From Verrucomicrobiales bacterium (lineage in GTDB: Bacteria > Verrucomicrobiota > Verrucomicrobiia > Limisphaerales > UBA11320), in contig DMJJ01000610.1 of assembly GCA_003452185.1 (NCBI GenBank), positions 1 through 24,111 of the forward strand: DNA of 24,111 nt. Reading direction: 5' to 3'. A program made the position numbers and the translations under genes. Positions 14,781-21,617 of this stretch are shown piece after piece. The first letter of the stretch is position 1, and each line of letters starts with the position of its first letter. The notes under the pieces are model-generated. The model searched no databases, had not been told where the DNA came from, and saw only the letters and a program-made list of their open reading frames with translations.

Positions 14781-15458
14781 ATGAGAATACTGATGGCGGA
14801 AGACCAGGTGCAGGTGGCGACCCACCTCGCCCAGGGGCTGAGGGCCGAGGGCTATGCCGTGGATCTGGCGCGTGATGGGGATGAGGCCTTGTGGCTGGCC
14901 AGCAACCATCCGTATGATCTCCTCCTGCTCGACGTGATGATGCCGGGGAAGGATGGCTTCAGCGTCGTGAGGGAGCTTCGCTCCAAGCGAAACACCACCC
15001 CGGTGCTCTTCCTGACGGCGCGGGGCGAGGTGGAGGACCGGGTGCGCGGGCTGGACGCGGGTGGCGACGACTACCTGGTGAAGCCCTTCTCCTTCGCCGA
15101 GCTGTTGGCGCGGATGAGGGCGATGCTTCGGCGCCAGCGCCCCCAGGCGGCGAACGTCCTTCGGGTCTCCGACCTCGAGCTGGATGTGGTGTCGCGGCGT
15201 GCCCGGCGCGGCGGGGAAGAGATTGAGCTCACGAACCGGGAGTTCGCCCTGATCGAGTTTCTGATGATCAACTCCCCCAGGCCGGTCAGCAAGACCGCCA
15301 TCGTGGAGCACGTCTGGGATCAGCACTTTGACTCCCAGACCAACGTGGTGAGCGTGTACATCAACTACCTCAGGAAAAAGATCGACCGCCCCGGCTGGAA
15401 GCCCCTGCTGCACACCATCCGGGGGGTCGGCTTCGCCCTGCGTGAGGAAGCCTCATGA
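14781..15458 (+). CDS. OmpR/PhoB-family response regulator
   Basis: A 225-residue two-domain regulator. The receiver domain has the acidic pair in MAEDQ (residues 7-8), phosphoacceptor Asp51 in LLLLDVMMPG, Thr79 in FLTARG and Lys101 in LVKPFSF. The winged-helix DNA-binding domain includes LDVVSRRARRGGEEIELT, REFALIEFLM and VSVYINYLRKKID, ending TIRGVGFALRE, as in the CusR/QseB group. ATG 14781 is chosen over an in-frame TTG at 14772 because it begins at the usual MRILMAED; a GGAG lies 12 bases upstream. Its stop overlaps the kinase start as ATGA (15455-15458), so both are co-translated. Likely targets are the envelope redox genes that follow; no binding sites could be assigned. Confidence 0.95.
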   Translation: MRILMAEDQVQVATHLAQGLRAEGYAVDLARDGDEALWLASNHPYDLLLLDVMMPGKDGFSVVRELRSKRNTTPVLFLTARGEVEDRVRGLDAGGDDYLVKPFSFAELLARMRAMLRRQRPQAANVLRVSDLELDVVSRRARRGGEEIELTNREFALIEFLMINSPRPVSKTAIVEHVWDQHFDSQTNVVSVYINYLRKKIDRPGWKPLLHTIRGVGFALREEAS

Positions 15459-16543
15459 GGTCACTGCGCGTCCGTCTGGCGGTCTGGTTCACGCTGAGCT
15501 TTTTGACCGTGACGGTCGTGTTCACTGTACTCACGTACCACGATCTCGACCTCGAGCTTCGTCGCAAGACCTTCGAGCGGGAGTACAACATCAACCCGAA
15601 CTGGATCCTCCATGGGAGCTACTCGGAGGAGGAGGTGAGGGCGATCATGACCCAGCTCCTGATCTCCTCGCTCACCTACTCCCTCCCGCTCGTGGTGGTG
15701 ATGCTGGTGGTCGGATACTTCGTCGCCCGAAAATCGCTCCGCCCGATCGTCCACCTGAACCAGCAGCTCCAGGCCGTGAGCCCCCGGACCCTGGAGCAGC
15801 GGGTGGCGCTTCCGGAGGCGGACGAGCAGCTCCGGGACCTGGTGCGGCACCTGAACGACATGCTTGGGCGCCTGCAGGCCTCGTTCGCGGAAATGAGCGA
15901 ATACGCCGCCAAGGTGGCCCACGAGCTCCGCACCCCCCTGACCATCCTCCGGCTCAAAGTCGACCAGGCGGGGCAGCGAATCGACCCGGGCCTGTCAGAG
16001 GAGCTGCAGGAGGAGCTGCACCGGCTGGCTTACGTGGTCGACCAGTCGCTGCTGATCGCCAAGGCCGAGCAGGGGCGGCTCCTCTGGCAGCCCGAGTCGA
16101 TCGACCTCGCGGCGATGCTCGTCGACCTGGCGCGCGACTTTCACCTCCTGGCGGCCGAGGAGGGTCGCAGCATGGAGTGCCGCACCCCCGGGACCTGCCG
16201 CATCACGATGGACCCGCGCTACTGCCGCCAGATCATCCACGCCCTCCTCACCAACTCCCTCGTCCACGGACGCGGGGCGGTTCGCATCCGGCTCCGGGCC
16301 CGCGGCTCCATGGCCTGGCTGATGATCCTCAACGAAGTGCGCCCCGCCCGGTCGCAGAACGAGCTCACCCTCGGCCTCGGCCTGCGCGTCGTTAGGGCCC
16401 TGTTAAGCTTGCAACCCGGGATCTCGTTCCGACAGCATCACGGCGTGCGCTACCACGCCACACTCATGGGCTTTTCAGGATGTGAGGCCTCGGGCTCGGC
16501 CTCACTCATCCAGTTTTCGAAATCAGACCAGATCGTCATCTGA
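15455..16543 (+). CDS. Sensor histidine kinase with degenerate ATPase domain
   Basis: The 362-residue kinase has two membrane helices (about 8-28 and 68-90) around a short periplasmic sensor of about 40 residues, a HAMP segment, and a dimerization domain with the H-box AAKVAHELRTPLTI (His156). The catalytic domain is shortened: an N-box-like HALLTNSLVHG (Asn267) and a G2-like TLGLGLRVVRALL (305-317) are present. Where the G1 box (Asp-x-Gly-x-Gly) should be, the sequence reads MILNEVRPARSQNE. ATG 15455 overlaps the regulator stop and is preceded by a good GAGGAAG ribosome binding site. The tail after residue 340 (SGCEASGS...) is unlike the domain and may be a lineage extension. Family identity is sure; autokinase activity is not. 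Confidence 0.9.
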   Translation: MRSLRVRLAVWFTLSFLTVTVVFTVLTYHDLDLELRRKTFEREYNINPNWILHGSYSEEEVRAIMTQLLISSLTYSLPLVVVMLVVGYFVARKSLRPIVHLNQQLQAVSPRTLEQRVALPEADEQLRDLVRHLNDMLGRLQASFAEMSEYAAKVAHELRTPLTILRLKVDQAGQRIDPGLSEELQEELHRLAYVVDQSLLIAKAEQGRLLWQPESIDLAAMLVDLARDFHLLAAEEGRSMECRTPGTCRITMDPRYCRQIIHALLTNSLVHGRGAVRIRLRARGSMAWLMILNEVRPARSQNELTLGLGLRVVRALLSLQPGISFRQHHGVRYHATLMGFSGCEASGSASLIQFSKSDQIVI

Positions 16544-16725
16544 GAAAGGAGGGTAAGAGAACTCTAATATGCCTGAATTTAACTACTTAAGCTGTTTTGC
16601 GTAGGGTGCGATAAGAACTGTGTCGAACCGTGTTCGTGAACGGAGCGATGGGTTGGGAGTACCGGCTCGCACGATTGAGGAAGTGACGAAGCCGACCGGA
16701 AGGAAAACTGAGCAGAGGTGATTTT
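16544..16725 (+). promoter_or_regulatory. AT-richer intergenic region, likely promoter of the redox module
   Basis: This 182-bp gap between the kinase and the DUF3570 gene contains a stretch (about 16560-16625) visibly less GC-rich than its surroundings, including GAATTTAACTACTTAAGC. It ends with AGAGGTGA, a good ribosome binding site seven bases from ATG 16726. No -35/-10 pair or regulator half-sites could be assigned with confidence. Confidence 0.35.
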
Positions 16726-17952
16726 ATGATGAAACGACAGGTGTTGATTGAAGAGAGTCGCTGGTTTTCAGCGAGGTATCAGGCGCTGGCCCTCGGGTTG
16801 GCGGGGGCGCTGCAATACACGGCGCCGCTGGCCCTCCGTGCCGAGGATCATGCCGACTACAAGTACGAGGTTTATGCCGAGGACCGCGGCCGGATTCGCA
16901 TCCGAACCCATTCGGCCTACTTCGAGAAGGAGCTCGACGCGCGCATCGCCCTGAAGGGGGAGTTCGTCTACGACGGCATCTCGGGTGCGAGCCCCAATGG
17001 CAAGCCGCCGCTGCCCGGGACCACCGAGGTTCAGAAAACCCACGTGGAGGATATTCGCCGCGCCGGCTACATCGAGCCGGAGATCAAGTGGGGGCGCAAC
17101 ATCCTTTCCCCGCAGCTTTCCTACAGCGAGGAACACGACTACATCTCGCACGGGCTGGCGTTGAACCACTCGATGAATTTCAACGACAAGAACACCACCA
17201 TCACCGCGGGTGTCGCCCAGACCTGGGATACCATCAACCCGATCTTTTGGGCGGGTCGCCACGAGAACAAGAACTCGAGCGACTTCCTGCTCGGCCTCAC
17301 CCAGCTGCTCACCAAGACGACGCTCCTGACGGTGAACTTCACCGTTGGCACCTCGAGCGGGTTTCTCTCGGATCCGTACAAGCTCTACTACTTCCCGGAA
17401 TATGACGGCGGGATCGTGGCCTCGGCCTTCCCCGAGGTGCGCCCCACGCACAAGACGCGTCAGGTCTTTTATCTCGGGCTGACCCAGTTTGTCACCCCGG
17501 CCAACGCCAGCGTCGACTTCAGCTACCGCCTGGCGCATGACTCCTACGACATCTGGAGCCATACCGCGAGCATCGCCTGGTATCAGAACATCACGAAGTA
17601 TGTGGTCCTCTCCCCGATGTTCCGGTGGTACCGGCAGAGTGCCGCCTACTTCTACTCGCAGCAGGCGGCCATGGAGGTGGGCGATCCCCAGTTCAACCTG
17701 GGCAACGATCCGGTGAACGCCCCGCTGGCGGGGATCACCAGTCCGTTCCCGCAGTTCTATTCCGCGGACTACCGTCTCGCGGAGATGCAGTCGATGACCT
17801 ACGGGATCTCGGCCGCCGTCCGGATTCAGAAGTGGCTCACCCTGGACATCGCCTACAAGCGGTACATCATGACCCGGCTCGACAACTTCTCGTTCACGGA
17901 TGCCTTCCCCAAGGCGCACGTGTACACCTTCGGCGCCCGGTTCATCTTCTGA
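16726..17952 (+). CDS. DUF3570 outer-membrane beta-barrel protein
   Basis: The 408-residue protein has a long signal peptide (cleavage near ALRA-EDHAD, residue 39) and alternating aromatic/polar strands through to a terminal FGARFIF, ending in Phe as many outer-membrane barrels do. Strand-like examples are YFEKELDARIALKGEFVYDG, PEIKWGRNILSPQLSY and KWLTLDIAYKRYIM. The pattern matches DUF3570 (PF12094), commonly found beside ApbE, thioredoxin and DUF4266 genes, as here. Residues 83-89, DGISGAS (16972-16992), resemble the Asp-x-x-Ser/Thr-Gly-Ala-Thr/Ser consensus at which ApbE attaches FMN to the last Ser/Thr. Function is unknown; it may be a flavin-bearing or transport barrel. The start has a strong AGAGGTGA; a second ATG directly follows the first. 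Confidence 0.85.
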   Translation: MMKRQVLIEESRWFSARYQALALGLAGALQYTAPLALRAEDHADYKYEVYAEDRGRIRIRTHSAYFEKELDARIALKGEFVYDGISGASPNGKPPLPGTTEVQKTHVEDIRRAGYIEPEIKWGRNILSPQLSYSEEHDYISHGLALNHSMNFNDKNTTITAGVAQTWDTINPIFWAGRHENKNSSDFLLGLTQLLTKTTLLTVNFTVGTSSGFLSDPYKLYYFPEYDGGIVASAFPEVRPTHKTRQVFYLGLTQFVTPANASVDFSYRLAHDSYDIWSHTASIAWYQNITKYVVLSPMFRWYRQSAAYFYSQQAAMEVGDPQFNLGNDPVNAPLAGITSPFPQFYSADYRLAEMQSMTYGISAAVRIQKWLTLDIAYKRYIMTRLDNFSFTDAFPKAHVYTFGARFIF

Positions 17953-17969
17953 GCCTCGATTGGATTCAC

Positions 17970-18000
17970 GCCCGGCGGCCTCTCGGGGTCGCCGGGCTTT
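17970..18000 (+). terminator. Hairpin with short T tract between DUF3570 and ApbE genes
   Basis: GCCCGGCG (17970-17977) and CGCCGGGC (17990-17997) are perfect inverted repeats with a 12-base loop, followed by TTT. It starts 18 bp after the DUF3570 stop and ends just before the ApbE-like start. The T tract is short, so it may terminate only part of transcription and set the barrel-to-downstream ratio. Confidence 0.5.
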
Positions 18001-18007
18001 GCCCCCC

Positions 18008-19003
18008 ATGGTCATGGATTCGCCAACCCCCAGCGTTCTGGAACGCGTGCGCGCCTCGGTGCAGGAGATGCCTGCCCGGAGTGGCACCCGGAGGGTTGGT
18101 TTTCAGGCCATGGGAACCTGGTGCGAGATCACGCTGCATGCGGCCTCCCGCGGGGCGGCCGACCGTTTTATCCCGGCGGCCATCGAGTGGGTCGCGGCCT
18201 TCGAAACCAAGTATTCCCGATTCCTCCCCGACAGCCTGATCTCCCGGATCAACGCCGCCGCTGGTCAGGAGTGGGTCACGACTGATCCAGAAACGGACCA
18301 GTTGTTCGGTCTCTGCAGTGAGCTCTTCTTCCTCACCCGGCGGGCCTTCGACCCCACGGCCCTCCCGCTCATCCGGCTCTGGAACTGGAAGGCTCAACCC
18401 TTTGTGCTTCCGACAGATGCTGCAATTCAACAGGCCAGGGAACTGACCGGTTGGAACAAAATTCAACGCCGTCCCGGCGGTATCTTCCTGCCCAAAAACG
18501 GGATGTGCATCGATCTGGGGGGCGTTGGCAAGGAATATGCGGTCGACCGCGTCGTGCAGCTGGCAGCAGAGTTTGGAGTCCGGGATGTCCTGGTCAATTT
18601 CGGCCAGGATATTCACGCCGCGGGGACCCCTCCCTCGCTGCCGGCGTGGCACGTCGGATTGGAAGACCCCAAGAAGCCCGGCTCCTGCTGGGGCGGGGTG
18701 GCTGCCAGGGATCTGGCGGTGGCCACCTCGGGGGACTACCTCCGGAAACATGAACACAATGGCCGTCGTTACGGCCATATCCTGGATCCCAGGACAGGCT
18801 ATCCTGTGGATAACGGCTGTCGGGCCGTGACCGTGCTCGCTCCGACATGCACCGTGGCAGGCATCCTGTCCACGACCGCTTTCATTCTGGGGCCCAAGGA
18901 TGGCTTGGAGTTGATCTCCAGCTATCGGGGGGCTTCGGGGTGCATCCTGACAGAAACACAACGTTATGAAACTCGTCAATTCGCTGAACACCTCACTCGT
19001 TAA
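18008..19003 (+). CDS. ApbE-like FAD:protein FMN transferase homologue, variant active site
   Basis: The 331-residue protein aligns by eye with ApbE: MGTWCEI, SLISRINAAAG, AFDPTALPLIRLWNW, IDLGGVGKEYAVDRVV, LVNFGQDIHAAG, VATSGDYLR and YGHILDPRTGYPV. ApbE moves FMN from FAD to a Ser/Thr of target proteins. Two positions are unusual: the canonical NIGG(D/N) loop reads NFGQD, and the ADALST-like motif near the C-terminus reads VAGILST (18855-18875), with Gly where a conserved metal-binding Asp is expected. No signal peptide or lipobox is visible from ATG 18008 (or ATG 18014), so it may be cytoplasmic, unlike many ApbE proteins. There is no Shine-Dalgarno, and a hairpin precedes the gene. Its 3' end overlaps the thioredoxin gene by 38 bp. 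Confidence 0.87.
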   Translation: MVMDSPTPSVLERVRASVQEMPARSGTRRVGFQAMGTWCEITLHAASRGAADRFIPAAIEWVAAFETKYSRFLPDSLISRINAAAGQEWVTTDPETDQLFGLCSELFFLTRRAFDPTALPLIRLWNWKAQPFVLPTDAAIQQARELTGWNKIQRRPGGIFLPKNGMCIDLGGVGKEYAVDRVVQLAAEFGVRDVLVNFGQDIHAAGTPPSLPAWHVGLEDPKKPGSCWGGVAARDLAVATSGDYLRKHEHNGRRYGHILDPRTGYPVDNGCRAVTVLAPTCTVAGILSTTAFILGPKDGLELISSYRGASGCILTETQRYETRQFAEHLTR

Positions 19004-19517
19004 GCTCGGCCTCGGCCTTGCGATTGTTGCCACTTTGTTTGTGCCCCGCCAGGCCACCGCCGGCGGCTCCACTCTGAAGGAAGGAGATGCCTTCCCGGAG
19101 CTCGCCTCGTTCCCGATCGAAGGGAAGCTGCCCGACAGCCTCAAGGGGAAGGTGGTCGTGGTGGACTTCTGGGCCTCCTGGTGCGGCCCGTGCAAGGAAT
19201 CGTTCCCCGTGATGGAGGAACTGCAGGGTCGCTTCGGAAAGCAGGGCCTCGTGATTCTCGCCGTCAACGTCGACGAGAGCCGTGGCGCCATGGATGAATT
19301 CTTGAAGGACCATCCCGCCACCTTCAACATCGTCCGCGACGCGAAGAAGAAGCTCGTCTCCCAGGTGAACATCCAGTCGATGCCCACCTCGTTTGTCCTC
19401 AATGGCGAGGGCAAGATTGTCTCCGTTCACAAAGGCTTCCACGGGGCCGAGACCCGCAAGGCCTATGTGAAGGAAATTGAAGATCTCCTGAAACAGACCA
19501 CCGCTAAGAACCAATGA
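18966..19517 (+). CDS. TlpA/ResA-type periplasmic thioredoxin
   Basis: The 183-residue protein has an N-terminal signal peptide or anchor (hydrophobic 12-26, then PRQATAGG) and one thioredoxin-like domain. The redox motif is FWASWCGPC (Cys73, Cys76) and the cis-Pro loop is SMPTSF (Pro140). EGDAFPELASF at the domain start is typical of the TlpA/ResA/AhpC-TSA-like group. It should reduce disulfides or thiol partners in the periplasm and would itself be recycled by the DsbD encoded downstream. ATG 18966 lies inside the end of the ApbE-like gene (38-bp overlap), with no Shine-Dalgarno, so coupling is likely. Its stop overlaps the DUF4266 start as ATGA. Confidence 0.93.
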   Translation: MKLVNSLNTSLVKLGLGLAIVATLFVPRQATAGGSTLKEGDAFPELASFPIEGKLPDSLKGKVVVVDFWASWCGPCKESFPVMEELQGRFGKQGLVILAVNVDESRGAMDEFLKDHPATFNIVRDAKKKLVSQVNIQSMPTSFVLNGEGKIVSVHKGFHGAETRKAYVKEIEDLLKQTTAKNQ

Positions 19518-19732
19518 AGAAACTATTGATGATGTTTGGCCTCGCTGCCTGGGCCGTCGTCGCCACCGGGTGTGCCAACGTGAAGCCGTGGGAACGGAAC
19601 ACGCTCGCCGATTACACCATGCGGGGAGATCGTGATCCCCTCGCAGTTGCCAACTCGGAGCACATGTGGTTTTCCCGCGAGGGAAGCTCCGGCGGACGGG
19701 GTGTCGGCGGTGGCGGATGTGGTTGTAACTAG
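19514..19732 (+). CDS. DUF4266 lipoprotein with Gly-rich CxC tail
   Basis: A 72-residue lipoprotein: basic MKK, a hydrophobic core, and lipobox VATGC with Cys20 as the lipidated residue. After it come VKPWERN, a short middle DPLAVANSEHMWFSREG, and the glycine-rich end GGRGVGGGGCGCN, with Cys69 and Cys71 as a terminal Cys-x-Cys. This pattern is DUF4266, known as a small conserved partner of DUF3570. The mature protein is only about 53 residues, so it is unlikely to be an enzyme on its own. The paired thiols could bind metal, form a disulfide served by the neighbouring thioredoxin, or be a modification site. ATG 19514 overlaps the thioredoxin stop (ATGA). Confidence 0.9.
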   Translation: MKKLLMMFGLAAWAVVATGCANVKPWERNTLADYTMRGDRDPLAVANSEHMWFSREGSSGGRGVGGGGCGCN

Positions 19733-19794
19733 TTGTTTGTCAGTGTTGCAGGTAAACAAAAATTAACGGATCGGGCGGTTGCCCCGCAGGGCAA
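19733..19794 (+). other. DsbD leader region with two small inverted repeats
   Basis: TTGTTT (19733-19738) and AAACAA (19754-19759) form one inverted repeat. TTGCCC and GGGCAA (19779-19784 and 19789-19794) form a second, tighter hairpin with a CGCA loop. The stretch between them (about 19750-19770) is AT-rich and could hold a promoter for the DsbD gene. Both structures are short; function is unproven. Confidence 0.35.
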
Positions 19795-19850
19795 GTGGCG
19801 TATCTTCCCTCGTGGCAACCGTCCTACCGTTGGTCAATCGAGTTGTTGTT

Positions 19851-21560
19851 GTGCGTAGCGTTGTAAAGAATCTAGCGTGGGTCTGTCTGACCATTGCCGC
19901 GACCTCCCTGGTTGCCAAGGCGGAGGGCCCGTTCACCCTCACTCCGAAAGTCTCCACCCAGGAAGGGGCTCGTCGTGTCGAGATGCAGTTCGACATTCCG
20001 GCGAAGCACATCCTGTATGCGGACAAACTCTCGTTCGCCTGGACGGCGGGAGGGTTGACCAACAGCTTCGCGCTTCCTGCCGCGAGCACCGTGGTGGACA
20101 AGTTCAGCGGCCACGAGAAGCGGGTCTTCACCCAGTCCTTCTCGGCCTCCTGCCCGATTCCGACCGCTGCGGCCTACCCGTTGACCCTGGAGGTCCATTT
20201 CCAGGGATGTGACGAGGCGAATTGCTATTTCCCTGAGGAGCGCAAATACAGCGTCGCCAGCGATGGCACGATCAAGGCGGTCGCGGAGGATGCATCCGAC
20301 ACGGCGGCCACGCCCGCTCCGTCCGCCGGGGTGGAGTGGAAATCGCTCGCGGAGAATTTCACCGTTGTCGCGCGTGGGAGCGGCTACCTTGGGGAGAAGG
20401 AGTTTCTCAGCTTCCTCACCAAGGCCAAGAGCGGCCAGCAAGTGGGCTCGGAGGCCGCCACCCTCGGCACCGGTTGGTCTGCGGTGCTGAGCGTACTCGT
20501 GATTCTCCTTGGAGGCATGGCGCTGAATCTGACTCCGTGCGTCCTGCCACTGATCCCGATCAACCTGGCGATCATCGGCGCCGGTTCAAGAGCGGGGTCC
20601 CGCGCCCGTGGGTTCGCCCTCGGGGGTGCGTATGCCGCCGGGATGGCCCTCGCCTACGGCATCCTGGGTCTTGTGGTGGTGTTGACCGGCTCGAAATTCG
20701 GCACCCTGAACTCCTCTCCCTGGTTCAACCTGGCGATCGCCGCGATCTTCATCGTCCTGGCCCTGGGGATGTTTGATAAGATCAACATCGATTTCTCCCG
20801 CCTGACTGGCGGCACGGCCACCAAGGCGCGGGGGAGCAAGGGCTCCTTCGTGCTGGCCTACAGCATGGGGACCATCGCGGCGCTGCTGGCCGGCGCCTGT
20901 GTGGCCCCGGTCGTGATCTCGGTGCTCCTGCAGGCCACGCAGCTCTATGCCGCTGGCGTCGTCCTGGGGCTCCTTCTTCCCTTTGTCCTCGGTCTCGGCA
21001 TGGCGCTTCCCTGGCCGTTCCTCGGCGCGGGGCTTTCCTTCATGCCGAAGCCGGGGGGATGGATGACCAAGGTGAAGTACGGGTTCGGGTTCATGATCAC
21101 GGCCTTCGCCCTCTATTACCTCCATCTCGCGGTGGGGGGATTCCGCGCCGACTTCGGCACTGCGGCCCCGACGGTTGCCCGCTCCCTGGCCACTCCGGGT
21201 GAGGCCCCTGCGACCGAGGATGCGCAGACGCAGCTTGGCAAGGCGCTCGCGGCCTCCCTCGCCGAGAAGAAGCCGATCTTCATCGATTTCTGGGCCAGCT
21301 GGTGCAAGAACTGTTCTGCCATGGAGCACACCACCTTTGCGAAGGAGAGCGTCCGGCAGGAGCTGGAGCATTTCACCCAGGTGCGGCTCCAGGCTGAGAA
21401 GCCGAACCAGCAGCCGGTGAAGCCGATTCTCGATTACTTTGGAGCGATGGGCCTTCCGACCTACGTGGTGCTCATCCCGAAGAATTCTCCCAACACCAAC
21501 ACCACGGCCTCCGTGGCACTCCGTACCCCTGACGATTCAACGCCGGCGAAGCGCTTCTAA
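19851..21560 (+). CDS. dsbD: Thiol:disulfide interchange protein DsbD
   Basis: A full three-part DsbD of 569 residues. The N-terminal periplasmic domain has the redox pair in QGCDEANCYFPE (Cys120, Cys125). The membrane domain carries LNLTPCVLPLIPIN (Cys230) and AGACVAPVVI (Cys350), the pair that moves electrons across the membrane. The C-terminal thioredoxin domain has FWASWCKNC (Cys485, Cys488) and GLPTYVVL. It takes electrons from cytoplasmic thioredoxin to periplasmic partners. No ATG is available; GTG 19851 is chosen because it starts the signal peptide VRSVVKNLAWVCLTIAATSL ending at VAKA-EG, while TTG 19779 and GTG 19812 would lengthen it. It follows the DUF4266 gene by 118 bp and probably powers the thioredoxin there. 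Confidence 0.93.
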   Translation: MRSVVKNLAWVCLTIAATSLVAKAEGPFTLTPKVSTQEGARRVEMQFDIPAKHILYADKLSFAWTAGGLTNSFALPAASTVVDKFSGHEKRVFTQSFSASCPIPTAAAYPLTLEVHFQGCDEANCYFPEERKYSVASDGTIKAVAEDASDTAATPAPSAGVEWKSLAENFTVVARGSGYLGEKEFLSFLTKAKSGQQVGSEAATLGTGWSAVLSVLVILLGGMALNLTPCVLPLIPINLAIIGAGSRAGSRARGFALGGAYAAGMALAYGILGLVVVLTGSKFGTLNSSPWFNLAIAAIFIVLALGMFDKINIDFSRLTGGTATKARGSKGSFVLAYSMGTIAALLAGACVAPVVISVLLQATQLYAAGVVLGLLLPFVLGLGMALPWPFLGAGLSFMPKPGGWMTKVKYGFGFMITAFALYYLHLAVGGFRADFGTAAPTVARSLATPGEAPATEDAQTQLGKALAASLAEKKPIFIDFWASWCKNCSAMEHTTFAKESVRQELEHFTQVRLQAEKPNQQPVKPILDYFGAMGLPTYVVLIPKNSPNTNTTASVALRTPDDSTPAKRF

Positions 21561-21617
21561 CCCTGGGAGCGCGGGCCGTGCAACTGGATCGTCCCACCAT
21601 AGACAACCAGTAAAAAA

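Noticed and set aside
16768..18087. 439-residue open frame on the minus strand
   Set aside because: It runs across the DUF3570 gene and its terminator hairpin; composition is that of an antisense shadow.
17966..19414. 482-residue open frame on the minus strand
   Set aside because: It is antisense to both the ApbE-like and thioredoxin genes, whose motifs are clear.
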